Part shown: positions 6,179 through 13,959 of the stretch, piece by piece
How positions within the stretch are numbered: position 1 is the first letter of the stretch
Layout: every line of letters starts with the position of its first letter
From: Aeolococcus sp035552595
GTDB taxonomy: Bacteria; Chloroflexota; Dormibacteria; Aeolococcales; Aeolococcaceae
DNA: 55,009 nucleotides
Direction of reading: 5' to 3'
NCBI GenBank assembly: GCA_035552595.1
Contig: DASZKZ010000023.1
Coordinates: 1 to 55,009 of the forward strand
Notes under the pieces: generated by a model
What the model saw: only the letters and a program-made list of their open reading frames with translations
Told to the model about the DNA's origin: nothing
Databases searched by the model: none
Program-made: the position numbers and the translations under genes

Positions 6179-7764
6179 ACAGCGAGCTCGGCACTGCGAG
6201 AGAGGTCTACGACGTCGTCGTCGTGGGGAGTGGCGTCGCTGGCCTGACCGCCGCGCTCACCGCGTCGCCGCGCGCCCGCGTCGCCGTCATCACCAAGGGC
6301 GCCGTCGATGACGGGGCCACCCGATGGGCCCAGGGCGGGATCGCCGCCGCTGTCGCCGCCGACGACTCCCCGGCCGTCCACTTCGAGGACACGGTGGCCG
6401 CCGGCCGCGGTCTCTGCGATGAGCAGGCGGTGCGCATCCTCGTCGAGGAGGGGCCCGCGCGGGTGCGCGAGCTGGCCGCGTGGGGGGCCGCGTTCGACCA
6501 GCGCGAGGGCAGTCTCGCGGTGGGGCGCGAGGCGGCACACAGCCGCAACCGCATCATTCATGCGGGCGGTGACGCGACCGGCCGTGAGATCGAGGCCGCC
6601 CTGGTCCGTCGCCTCCGCGATGCCGGGGCCGCCGTCCTGGAGAACCACTGTGCGGTGGCGCTGGTCTTCGACCGCGACTCGCGGTGCGCGGGTGTCGAGC
6701 TGCGCCGCAGCGACGGCTCCGGCGGCGCACGCGTCCTCGGTGCCGGCGCCGTGATCCTCGCCACCGGCGGCGCCGGGCAGCTCTGGCGCAACACCACCAA
6801 CCCCGGCGGGGCCACCGGCGACGGGGTCGCCCTGGCCTGGGACGCCGGGGCCGAGGTGGTGAGCATGGAGTTCATGCAGTTCCATCCCACCGCGCTGGCG
6901 CTCAGCTCCGCCCCTCGCTTCCTGATCAGCGAGGCGATGCGCGGCGAGGGTGCTCAGGTCATCGACACCCGGGGCCGGCGCTTCCTCTTCGACAGCGACC
7001 CGCGGGGCGAGCTCGCCGGCCGCGACGTGGTCTCTCGCGCCATCTGGGAGCACCTCCTGCGCGAGGGGACCGACCACGTGCTGCTCGACTGCCGTCCTCT
7101 CGGCGAGAGCGCCAGGGAGCGGTTTCCGACCATCACAGCGATGTGCCGCGAGCACGGCCTCGACATCACCTCGGAGCCGATCCCCATCGCCCCGGCCGCG
7201 CATTACCTGATCGGCGGGGTGCGCACCGACGCCGACGGGGCCACCACCGTCGCTGGGCTCTTCGCCTGTGGTGAGGTGGCGGGCACCGGCGTGCACGGCG
7301 CCAACCGCCTGGCCAGCAACAGCCTTCTCGAGGGCGCGGTGTTCGGTCACCGCGCCGCTCTTCGCGCCCTCGAGGACATCGCCGAGCGACCGGCGTCGCC
7401 ACCCCGCCCTCGCGCCCCAGCCGAGGCCGGCGGCCTCGACGGGCCGTCGCAGCAGGTCGCCTTCGAGCGACTCCGCGCCGCCATGTGGGACGGCTGTGGC
7501 CTGGTCCGGGATGCGCCCGGGCTCAGTCGAGCCCTGGCCACGGCCGAGGTGATCGCCACCTCCACGGCCGGGAGCGGATCCCTCGACGACGCGCGCCTCC
7601 ACCAAGCGGCCACCACGGCGAGCCTGGTGTGCCGGTCGGCACTGCTCCGCGAGGAGAGCCGTGGCTCCCACATCCGCAGCGATTTCCCATCCACCCGTGA
7701 CAGCTGGCATGGCGTTCTCGTCATGCAGAAAGAGAGGGGGCACCGACTTGACCGCAACGCTTGA
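6175..7764 (+). CDS. nadB: L-aspartate oxidase
   Basis: FAD enzyme that oxidises L-aspartate to iminoaspartate for quinolinate and NAD synthesis. Visible are the dinucleotide-binding VVVVGSGVAGLTAAL, the TRWAQGGIAAA loop, HSRNRIIHAGGDATG, MEFMQFHPTAL, AHYLIGGV and CGEVAGTGVHGANRLASNSLLE. The start is uncertain. No ATG/GTG/TTG lies close to the Rossmann strand. CTG at 6175 has a strong GAGGTGA ribosome site (6161-6167) 7 nt upstream and overlaps the TGA of the small frame before it. The alternatives ATG 6064 and GTG 6073 overlap panC by about 50-60 nt and have no ribosome site. nadC follows with a 17-nt overlap; nadA is missing. Confidence 0.93.
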   Translation: MNSELGTAREVYDVVVVGSGVAGLTAALTASPRARVAVITKGAVDDGATRWAQGGIAAAVAADDSPAVHFEDTVAAGRGLCDEQAVRILVEEGPARVRELAAWGAAFDQREGSLAVGREAAHSRNRIIHAGGDATGREIEAALVRRLRDAGAAVLENHCAVALVFDRDSRCAGVELRRSDGSGGARVLGAGAVILATGGAGQLWRNTTNPGGATGDGVALAWDAGAEVVSMEFMQFHPTALALSSAPRFLISEAMRGEGAQVIDTRGRRFLFDSDPRGELAGRDVVSRAIWEHLLREGTDHVLLDCRPLGESARERFPTITAMCREHGLDITSEPIPIAPAAHYLIGGVRTDADGATTVAGLFACGEVAGTGVHGANRLASNSLLEGAVFGHRAALRALEDIAERPASPPRPRAPAEAGGLDGPSQQVAFERLRAAMWDGCGLVRDAPGLSRALATAEVIATSTAGSGSLDDARLHQAATTASLVCRSALLREESRGSHIRSDFPSTRDSWHGVLVMQKERGHRLDRNA

Positions 7765-8614
7765 TCCCATCACCGAGGCACTCACACCCGAGACCCTTGA
7801 CGAGCTGATCGAGTCAGCCCTCGCCGAGGACATCGGGGCAGGCGACGTCACCACCGACGCGGTGATCCCGTCCGACATGACCTGCCGAGGCAAGATCGTG
7901 TGCAAGGAGGACGGCATCATCGCCGGCCTCAGCGTGGCGGCGCGCGTCTTCGCCCTGGTCGACGAGCGCATCAGCTTCGACGCCAAGACCAAGGACGGTG
8001 AGAAGGTGCAGGAGGACCAGATCGTGGCCCGCATCGCCGGTCCCGCACGCGGCATGCTCAAAGCGGAGCGCGTGGCGCTGAACTTCCTGCAGCATCTCAG
8101 CGGTGTCGCCACCATGACGGCGCGCTACGTGAAGGCGGTCGACGGCACCAAGGCCAAGATTCTCGACACCCGCAAGACCACCCCGGGGCTGCGCGGCCTG
8201 GAGAAGTACGCGACCAGGATCGGGGGAGCGATCAATCACCGCATGGGCCTCTACGACGCGGTGCTCATCAAGGACACCCATCTGGCGCTGGTGGGGGGCA
8301 TCACCCCCGCGCTGCGCGCGGTGCGCAAGGCGTACACGGACACCGACATCAACGTCGAGGTGAGCAACATCCAGGAGCTTGAGCAGGCCCTCGCCGACAA
8401 GGCGCCGCGCATCCTGCTCGACAACTTCGCCCCCGGACAGGTGCGCGAGGCCATGCAGATCATCCGCGGCCGCGCCGAGGTGGAGATCAGCGGAGGCGTG
8501 CAGGTGAGCAACGCGCGCGCCTACGCGCTCGCCGGGGCGGCGTACATCTCGGTGGGAGCGCTGACCCACTCGGCCACCGCGCTCGACTTCTCCATGAAGG
8601 TGACGCGGTATTAG
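7748..8614 (+). CDS. nadC: Nicotinate-nucleotide pyrophosphorylase (quinolinate phosphoribosyltransferase)
   Basis: Converts quinolinate and PRPP to nicotinate mononucleotide. The 288-residue protein carries the family segments EDIGAGDVTTDAVIP, ERVALNFLQHLSG, ILDTRKTTPGLR, KYATRIGGAINHRMGLYDAVLIKD, and the C-terminal VEISGGVQ and YISVGALTHSA. TTG 7748 is chosen: an AGAGAGGGGG ribosome site lies about 7 nt upstream and the length fits. An in-frame ATG at 7709 is the alternative. It overlaps nadB by 17 nt, so the two are coupled. A pair of hairpins follows the stop. Confidence 0.96.
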   Translation: MTATLDPITEALTPETLDELIESALAEDIGAGDVTTDAVIPSDMTCRGKIVCKEDGIIAGLSVAARVFALVDERISFDAKTKDGEKVQEDQIVARIAGPARGMLKAERVALNFLQHLSGVATMTARYVKAVDGTKAKILDTRKTTPGLRGLEKYATRIGGAINHRMGLYDAVLIKDTHLALVGGITPALRAVRKAYTDTDINVEVSNIQELEQALADKAPRILLDNFAPGQVREAMQIIRGRAEVEISGGVQVSNARAYALAGAAYISVGALTHSATALDFSMKVTRY

Positions 8615-8655
8615 GTCTCGTCGCGAAGCGACAGCGGCGCGCGAGGCGTGCCGAG

Positions 8656-8717
8656 GAGTGGGGTGAGCGTGGTCGGGTTCACTCCGACCACATGAGGGGC
8701 GGTATGTGCCCCGCCCC
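8656..8717 (+). repeat. Half copy (copy C) of the dispersed palindromic element; likely bidirectional terminator
   Basis: GAGTGGGGTGAG at 8656-8667 is followed 38 nt later by GAGGGGCGG...GCCCCGCCCC, the same blocks and spacing as copies A and B. The downstream half (GGGGTCCCC and last hairpin) is absent. Two perfect stems form: GTGGTCGG/CCGACCAC (8669-8676 with 8684-8691) and GGGGCGG/CCGCCCC (8696-8702 with 8711-8717). It sits between the ends of nadC (+) and the DUF2017 gene (-), so it may act as a two-way terminator. Confidence 0.55.
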
Positions 8718-8723
8718 CGTTGA

Positions 8724-9173
8724 TCACGTCTCCAGGGCCGCGAGCAGCTCCTCTTGGAGGAAGCCGAGGGCCATGAGCATGCCGAACTCCGGTCGCTCGC
8801 GCAGCGCATCGCCCGCGGTGGTCTCCCAGCCGTCCTCGGTGATGCCGAGCAGAGAGCCGGCCGCGAGGCGGAGCTGGTTGAAGCCGCGCAGCCATGCGTA
8901 CACCTGCGCCTCGGTGAGCACGAGCAGCTCGTCGCCGGCGCTGAGCGCGTCGCGGATGACGTCGAGGTCGGCCTCATAGCCGCGCTCGATCTCGGGGCGG
9001 ACCCAGCGGTCGTACTCAGCCTGCTTGGCCTCATCCTCGTATGCGCGCGGCGTCGTCGCCAGCGCCCGGGTGATGTGCACCTGCAGGCGCGCGATGATGT
9101 CGAGCAACGCCGTTCGCTCCCGTTCATCGAGGCGCACCTGGATGCGCCCGCGCCGTTTCAGCACCGACGCCAC
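8724..9173 (-). CDS. DUF2017 family protein (ClpS partner gene)
   Basis: 149-residue, mostly helical cytoplasmic protein of unknown function. It belongs to the DUF2017 family, which in actinobacteria usually lies next to clpS, as here. The acidic/basic helical segments and the C-terminal WETTAGDALRERPEFGMLM followed by FLQEELL match that family by eye. It starts with GTG 14 nt after the clpS stop and ends the minus-strand operon. A link to N-degron proteolysis is inferred from context only. Confidence 0.75.
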   Translation of the reverse strand: MASVLKRRGRIQVRLDERERTALLDIIARLQVHITRALATTPRAYEDEAKQAEYDRWVRPEIERGYEADLDVIRDALSAGDELLVLTEAQVYAWLRGFNQLRLAAGSLLGITEDGWETTAGDALRERPEFGMLMALGFLQEELLAALET

Positions 9174-9187
9174 GTGGCCCAGCTCCG

Positions 9188-9478
9188 CTAGAGCCGCGCC
9201 AGCGTGGCCTGGAGACCGAAGGCGTGCAACCGGGCGACAGAGACCTCGGCCTGCTCGCGAGGTTGGGTCGCGACCACCGCCTTGCCCTCCTCGTGCACCT
9301 GGAGCATCAGGGTGGTGGCGGTGACGTGGTCGTAGCCGAAGAGCTTGCGCAGCACCAGCACGACGTAGGTCATCAGGGTGACCGGGTCGTTCCAGACGAT
9401 CACGATCCAGCCGGGCTCACGGACGGTCCGTTCCTTCCTGACCGGAGCCTCGACGGGGACCGGGGTTGCCGTGGCCAC
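9188..9478 (-). CDS. clpS: ATP-dependent Clp protease adaptor ClpS
   Basis: Adaptor that delivers N-degron substrates to the ClpC/ClpA unfoldase. The 96-residue protein has the diagnostic VWNDPVTLMTYVVLVLRKLF and TLMLQVHEEGKAVV segments, including the ND pair and the His that line the N-terminal residue pocket. GTG 9478 lies 4 nt after the stop of the upstream glycosyltransferase, so they share a transcript. Its likely partner ClpC is encoded 6 kb away in the window. Confidence 0.93.
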   Translation of the reverse strand: MATATPVPVEAPVRKERTVREPGWIVIVWNDPVTLMTYVVLVLRKLFGYDHVTATTLMLQVHEEGKAVVATQPREQAEVSVARLHAFGLQATLARL

Positions 9479-9482
9479 CCCC

Positions 9483-10658
9483 CTAGCGTAGCGCGGCCGG
9501 TGTCGCCGTGCCCGGGGCCTCCGGCGCCGGGTGGCCCGCCGCCGCGTACACCGCCAGCACGCGCTCCGCGTTGCGTGACATGGCGTAGGTGTCCACGGCG
9601 CGCCGCCGCGCCGCCGCACCCAGCTCGGCGCGGCGACGGGGTTGCGAGATGAGCTGCCGCATGGCCTCGTCCAGAGCCGGTCGCAGAGGATGGACGGGGA
9701 TCACCACCCCGGCCCCCTCGAGGGCGCGGCCGTTGTCGCCGGCCCCGGTCGCCACGATGGCGCAACCCGCGGCCATCGCCTCGAGGAGGGAGAGCGCCAG
9801 CCCCTCCGCGGTGGAGGGCAGCACGAAGAGGTCACAGCCACGCAGCAGCTCGAGAGCCCGGTCGGCAGCGACCAGCCCGACCACGCGTACGTTGCGGCGC
9901 CCCACCGCGAGGCGGTCGAGGAGATGGCGCTGGATCCCATCGCCGGCGATGCAGAGCACGTGGTCGTCGGGGAGGCGCAGCGACAGGAAGCTCGCGACCA
10001 GAGCCGGGACCCGCTTCTCGGGGTCGAGCCGTCCCATGTAGAGGACGACGACGCGCGCGCCGAGCTCGTCCCGCACCGCCGACGGACCGGGGCTGACGGC
10101 ATCGGTGTCGACTCCGTTGGGGATCACGGTGATCTGCTCGATCGGGTACCCGGCACGCACCAGCAGGTCGCGCTGGTCGGTGCTCAGCGCGATGCAGTGG
10201 TCGACGTGGTCCATGCGCGTCCGCTGAAACCGATAGAGGCCGTGCAGGACCCGACCACGCGCTGTGCCCGCCGGGCCATGGGGGAGGTGGAAGGTGGCCA
10301 CGACGACGGCTCCGATGCGATGGGCAGCCCGGGCGATGCTTCCGTCCTGGAGGGAGAAGCTCCAGGAGATGTGCACCACGTCGGGGGCGAACTCGGTGAG
10401 GGCGGCGCCCACGGTGGCGATGGATCCCGGCCGCGGGAGCGTCACCGTCTTGAAACGCCAGGCGCGCAGCATCACGGCGTCGGCGGGGTCGACGGGAAGC
10501 TGGTCCCCGTCCTCACGATGTGCGAAAAAGCGTACCTCCGCCCCCGCGGAGCGCAGCGCGCCGACCAGTTCGCGGCTGTAGGTGGAGAGCCCGTCACCGC
10601 GGCGTCCGGCAGCGTGGCCGAACAGGGCCACTCGCAGCGGGCGGCCGTCAGCCGTCAT
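9483..10658 (-). CDS. Family 4 glycosyltransferase
   Basis: 391-residue GT-B glycosyltransferase. The N-terminal domain begins with LRVALFGHAAGRRGDGLSTYSREL, the glycine-rich acceptor-side loop. The C-terminal donor domain contains VVVLYMGRLDPEKRVPALVASF, LCIAGDG, and FVLPSTAEGLALSLLEAMAAGCAIVAT, the E-x7-E nucleotide-sugar motif. No membrane segment is evident, so it is probably a cytoplasmic or peripheral enzyme. It overlaps the end of the upstream membrane-protein gene by 11 nt, and clpS follows by 4 nt. Envelope glycolipid or polysaccharide synthesis is likely; the donor and acceptor cannot be read from sequence. Confidence 0.88.
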   Translation of the reverse strand: MTADGRPLRVALFGHAAGRRGDGLSTYSRELVGALRSAGAEVRFFAHREDGDQLPVDPADAVMLRAWRFKTVTLPRPGSIATVGAALTEFAPDVVHISWSFSLQDGSIARAAHRIGAVVVATFHLPHGPAGTARGRVLHGLYRFQRTRMDHVDHCIALSTDQRDLLVRAGYPIEQITVIPNGVDTDAVSPGPSAVRDELGARVVVLYMGRLDPEKRVPALVASFLSLRLPDDHVLCIAGDGIQRHLLDRLAVGRRNVRVVGLVAADRALELLRGCDLFVLPSTAEGLALSLLEAMAAGCAIVATGAGDNGRALEGAGVVIPVHPLRPALDEAMRQLISQPRRRAELGAAARRRAVDTYAMSRNAERVLAVYAAAGHPAPEAPGTATPAALR

Positions 10659-11697
10659 CAGCCAGCGCCGGTTGCCGGCGCGCCGTCTCGGTGTCGCGGA
10701 GATCGAACAGCGAGACGCCGTGCAGCCGGCGGTGGGCGCGCACCCACAGGAACAGCGACAGCCCGAGCACCGCGCTCAAGCCCTTGTCGGCGAGCCGGTG
10801 CACCACCGCCGCGGCGGTGGCCACCCCGAACGGCAGCCCCGCCGCGGCCACGAGCAGGCCGGCGGTGGTGGCCTCGAAGGCACCCAGGCTTCCCGGTGAC
10901 AGCGTGATCGCCGATGCCACGTTGCTGATGGCGTAGACGAAGGCGGCGGTGACCCAGTCGACCCGACCCGGGGCGATGGCGCTGACCACAACGTAGAAGA
11001 GGCTGACGGCCATCACCGCCTGCAAGGCGCTGATCCACAGCCAGACGTACGTCCTCCAGTTCTCGAAGAGGACCACGGTGTCCGCCTGGAGCTGGTCGAC
11101 CGAGTCCATCATGTGGCTCAACACCGGAAGACGGGCGATCACGCTGCGCACCCTGCGGAACACCGGCCGGACGGTGAGCAGGACCACCACCAGCACCGTG
11201 CCCCCGAGCGCGGCCGCGACGCCGGCGCGCGCGAAGTAGTACCTGCTCGAGCCGGGGAGGGCGGCAGCGATGAGGAGCGCGGAGTAGAGCAGCTCCTGGA
11301 CCGTCACCGCGGCCACCGCCGAGCCCACGGCGATGTTGCGGACCCGGGCCAGCAGGATGGCCCGGGTCAGCTCACCGAGGGGGAGCAGCGCGGTGGACTG
11401 GCCGGTCAGGGTCATCAGCACCGTCTCACCCAGGGGCGGATCCGGGGTGACGATGCGCAGCAGCGTCCACCAGCGGACCCCCTGGAGCACGTAGTAGCCG
11501 ATCGACAGCCCCACGATGATGGGGATGTCCTGGACGTGGAAGCGCTCGATGGCGCGGCCCACCTGAGCGGGGTTGCTGGCCACGATCAGGGAGCCGACCA
11601 CCAGCAGCGCCAGCAGCACGGGGATGCGGCGCCGGCTGAAGACGCGCTGACGGAGCGTGCGCCGCGGGTGCGCCAGGGGGACCGCGTGGGCGCTCAC
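10648..11697 (-). CDS. Lysylphosphatidylglycerol-synthase-type TM domain protein (UPF0104-like)
   Basis: 349-residue polytopic membrane protein with about eight hydrophobic helices. It shows the family hallmarks GVRWWTLLRI, LLPLGELTRAILLAR and NVASAITLSPGSLGAFEATTAGLL. These proteins include a flippase-like membrane domain, often encoded beside glycosyltransferases, as here. GTG 11697 is chosen as start; the frame is open further upstream but reads as non-coding. A TACACT box lies about 40 nt before it. It overlaps the GT4 gene by 11 nt, suggesting the pair makes and moves a glycolipid. Confidence 0.8.
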   Translation of the reverse strand: MSAHAVPLAHPRRTLRQRVFSRRRIPVLLALLVVGSLIVASNPAQVGRAIERFHVQDIPIIVGLSIGYYVLQGVRWWTLLRIVTPDPPLGETVLMTLTGQSTALLPLGELTRAILLARVRNIAVGSAVAAVTVQELLYSALLIAAALPGSSRYYFARAGVAAALGGTVLVVVLLTVRPVFRRVRSVIARLPVLSHMMDSVDQLQADTVVLFENWRTYVWLWISALQAVMAVSLFYVVVSAIAPGRVDWVTAAFVYAISNVASAITLSPGSLGAFEATTAGLLVAAAGLPFGVATAAAVVHRLADKGLSAVLGLSLFLWVRAHRRLHGVSLFDLRDTETARRQPALADDG

Positions 11698-11736
11698 GAC
11701 ATCCGCTCGCCAAACGGCTGTGCGTCCACGCTGCCC

Positions 11737-11742
11737 AGTGTA
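11737..11742 (-). promoter_or_regulatory. Putative -10 box (TACACT, minus strand) for the TM-GT4-clpS-DUF2017 run
   Basis: On the minus strand TACACT ends 39 nt before the GTG at 11697 and lies within the 85-nt gap after plsY. It suggests a promoter internal to the minus-strand cluster. No clear -35 was found. Confidence 0.4.
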
Positions 11743-11782
11743 TGGGCCGGCCCCATGCTCCTCGTGGATCGGCGAGCCTCGA

Positions 11783-12469
11783 TCAGGGGCGCGGCTTGGC
11801 CGGCACCGAGTCCTCGCGAGGCCCGACCAGCACCTGCCCGGGACGCTCGTCGAGGAACAGCCTGCGGAGCAGGATCCCCCGCTCGCCATCGGCGCCGGCG
11901 CGGCGCAGATCGGCGGTGAGACCCTCCAGCCGGCGGAGCACCACCGCGGCGAGCAGGGCGCAGCAGGTCAGCGCCAGTTCGCGGCCGCCGATCCACGCCG
12001 CGGCGATGGGCAGGATCGCGAAGCCGGCGAGCACGCCGACGGCGATGGCGCGGCCGAGCGCGCCGGCGGCGAAGCAGATGAGCAGCACCACGAGAAGCGC
12101 CGGGTTGACCGCCGCCGCCGCACCGGTGGCGACGGCGATGCAGCGCTGTCCATTGAACTTCAGCCAGATCGGCCAGCCGTTGCCCACCACCGCGCAGATG
12201 GCGGCGATCTCGATGAAGCCGCCGTCTCCGCCCACGGCTCGGGCGATGATCACCGGGACCACCCCTTGGGCGAACTGCAGAGGTCCGGAGAGCACCGCCG
12301 CGCCGACCCCGGCGTTGCGGAAGAGGTTGCTGGTGCCGGGGTTGCCCGAGCCGACCTCGCGGAGCTCGAGCCGGCGCCACCGGCCCAGCAGCCAGGCGAC
12401 CGGCAGCGAGCCGATCAGGTAGGCGGCCAGCAGCACCACCACGGCGACCGCCGTGGCCGGCTGGCTCAC
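11783..12469 (-). CDS. plsY: PlsY-like glycerol-3-phosphate acyltransferase, divergent
   Basis: 228-residue multi-pass membrane protein. Motif 1 is clear (GSLPVAWLLGR then GSGNPGTSNLFRNAG, about residues 17-50). PlsY transfers acyl groups from acyl-phosphate to glycerol-3-phosphate. The second conserved loop is altered: canonical GGKG-type sequence reads KFNGQRCIAVATG here. The cytoplasmic C-terminus has an unusual, long Arg-rich stretch (about 45 residues) instead of the usual short end. GTG 12469 overlaps the degV stop by 4 nt (GTGA). Pairing with a DegV/FakB-type fatty-acid-binding protein supports a phospholipid role, but catalytic competence is uncertain. Confidence 0.78.
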   Translation of the reverse strand: MSQPATAVAVVVLLAAYLIGSLPVAWLLGRWRRLELREVGSGNPGTSNLFRNAGVGAAVLSGPLQFAQGVVPVIIARAVGGDGGFIEIAAICAVVGNGWPIWLKFNGQRCIAVATGAAAAVNPALLVVLLICFAAGALGRAIAVGVLAGFAILPIAAAWIGGRELALTCCALLAAVVLRRLEGLTADLRRAGADGERGILLRRLFLDERPGQVLVGPREDSVPAKPRP

Positions 12470-13389
12470 CCGCGCGCCGGCGGAGGATCGCCCTCGCGCA
12501 TGGGCAGGGCCGCGAAACCCACCGCTCCCGGGCCGGTGTGCACGCCGATGACGGCGGCGAGGGCGACGGTCTCGTCCCGATCGACCTCGCAGGCAACGAC
12601 CAGCCGGTCCCGCAGCCGCCCCGCGGTCTGGGCGGCGTCGGCGTGGAAGAGCATCAGCCAGTGGGGCCGGCCCACCTCGAGGCGTTCCCTGGCGACCCGC
12701 TCCAGGGCCCGCAGGACGCCGCCCTCGGTGCGCGCCAGCCCCACCCTCCCGGTGCCCCCGCCGTGCATCTCGAACACCGGCCGGACGCGGAGCGCATCGG
12801 AGACGCCGGCGACCAGGGCGGGAACCCGCCCGCTTCGCGCCACGTACTCGAGCGTCTCCAGCGCGCCGTACATGCGCACCTCCTCGCCCGCGCGCCGGAC
12901 TCGCGCCAGCACGGCCTCCCGGTCGGCGCCGGCCTCGCAGATGGCGTCGGCGATGCGGGCGAGCAGACCGTACGCCACGGCCGCGGTCGGGGTCTCCACG
13001 ATGTCCAGAGTGGACGCCCGTCCGGCGCCGGAGAACAGCTCGGCCGCGACGCTCGCGCTGGCGAACGTGCCGCTCCACCGCGCCGGGATGGTCAGGCAGA
13101 TGATGGCCTCGAACCGTCCCGCGAGCCCCTCGAAGGCGGCGAGGTAGTCGCCCGGGCTCGGCGTCGACGTGGTCGCCCTCTCTCCGCGGCGGAGGCGGAC
13201 GTAGACCTCACCGTCGGCATTGCCGTCGAGCGTGGCGTCGCCGATCACGACGTGCATCGGCACCACGGCGAGGCCGGTGTCGACCCGATCCGCGAGCGCG
13301 GCTCCACTGTCGACGACCAGCGCCACGCGCCGTCCGGTCACGACGACAGCCGGGAGCGCGTCGGGTGCATGGAGCGCCGATGCTAGCAC
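12466..13389 (-). CDS. DegV family fatty-acid-binding protein
   Basis: DegV/FakB proteins bind a fatty acid and present it to a kinase that makes acyl-phosphate. Visible features are VALVVDSGAAL near the N-terminus, the TSTPSPGDYLAAF loop (lipid-binding TS motif), CLTIPARWSGTFASA and LEYVARSGRVPAL. The next gene, plsY, would use acyl-phosphate, so the coupled pair makes biochemical sense; no fakA or plsX is in the window. The start is uncertain: ATG 13389 gives 307 residues, but family homology begins near GTG 13341. A TAGCAT box (minus strand, 13380-13385) lies just inside the longer frame. Confidence 0.85.
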   Translation of the reverse strand: MLASALHAPDALPAVVVTGRRVALVVDSGAALADRVDTGLAVVPMHVVIGDATLDGNADGEVYVRLRRGERATTSTPSPGDYLAAFEGLAGRFEAIICLTIPARWSGTFASASVAAELFSGAGRASTLDIVETPTAAVAYGLLARIADAICEAGADREAVLARVRRAGEEVRMYGALETLEYVARSGRVPALVAGVSDALRVRPVFEMHGGGTGRVGLARTEGGVLRALERVARERLEVGRPHWLMLFHADAAQTAGRLRDRLVVACEVDRDETVALAAVIGVHTGPGAVGFAALPMREGDPPPARG

Positions 13390-13465
13390 CGGGGCCGCGA
13401 CCGCCCCACTGTGCCCGCGGGCAACGTCGACCTGGCCGGAGTGACCGGTCGGAGCCGCCGGGCGG

Positions 13466-13675
13466 TCAGGCCGCGGGGCGGACGCCGGGGCTCAGGTCGA
13501 GGATGTCCGACCAGACCGCGTGGGTCTGGGTCGGCGCCGGGGCCGGTCCGTCGAGCACAGCCTGGAGCGGAAGCTCGCACGCGTGGCAGACGATCCAGAT
13601 CGGTCCCGGCTCGGAGATCTGCCGTTCCAGGCGGTGGCGTTCTCCGCAATCTTCACAGGTGATGGTGACTCGCAT
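13466..13675 (-). CDS. Small zinc-ribbon-like protein
   Basis: 69 residues beginning MRVTITCEDCGERHRL, with a second pair at IVCHACELPL. The two CxxC pairs, about 24 residues apart, suggest a zinc ribbon. AGGAG lies just upstream of the ATG. The frame is open far upstream but that part is low-complexity and looks non-coding. No function is recognisable. It reads away from rpsA and sits upstream of degV on the same strand with a 76-nt gap. Confidence 0.55.
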   Translation of the reverse strand: MRVTITCEDCGERHRLERQISEPGPIWIVCHACELPLQAVLDGPAPAPTQTHAVWSDILDLSPGVRPAA

Positions 13676-13959
13676 CGCTCCTGCAGGGTGGCACCTGGGC
13701 TGCGACGGACCATGCCCCCGCCGGTCGCCACCCGGATACCGCACGGCAACGAATCGCCGACATCCGGGTCCCGCGGCGCTTCCCGGGACGGGAGGAGCAG
13801 GGAGGGCCGTGTCCTCAGCAAGTCCTGGAGCAGGCGAAGGAGCGAAGAACTCGCCGGTGGCGAGCTGGCAGCGACGCAGGCGCCTGCGAAGCCTGTTTGC
13901 AGATGAGGGTACGGCCCTCCCCGCTCGTCCCCCTCCCAGCCCTGGACTCGCGGGTCCGC
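13676..13959. other. Non-coding spacer between zinc-ribbon gene (-) and rpsA promoter
   Basis: 284 nt without a convincing gene on either strand. It contains a CTCGCC/GGCGAG hairpin (13850-13855 with 13859-13864) and a 12-bp palindrome GCAGGCGCCTGC (13876-13887). No clear promoter motif for the minus-strand gene was seen. Confidence 0.5.

Noticed and set aside
7661..7747. Longer nadC N-terminus (starts upstream of TTG 7748)
   Set aside because: The extra residues are encoded inside nadB, lack family similarity and have no ribosome site; TTG 7748 does have one.
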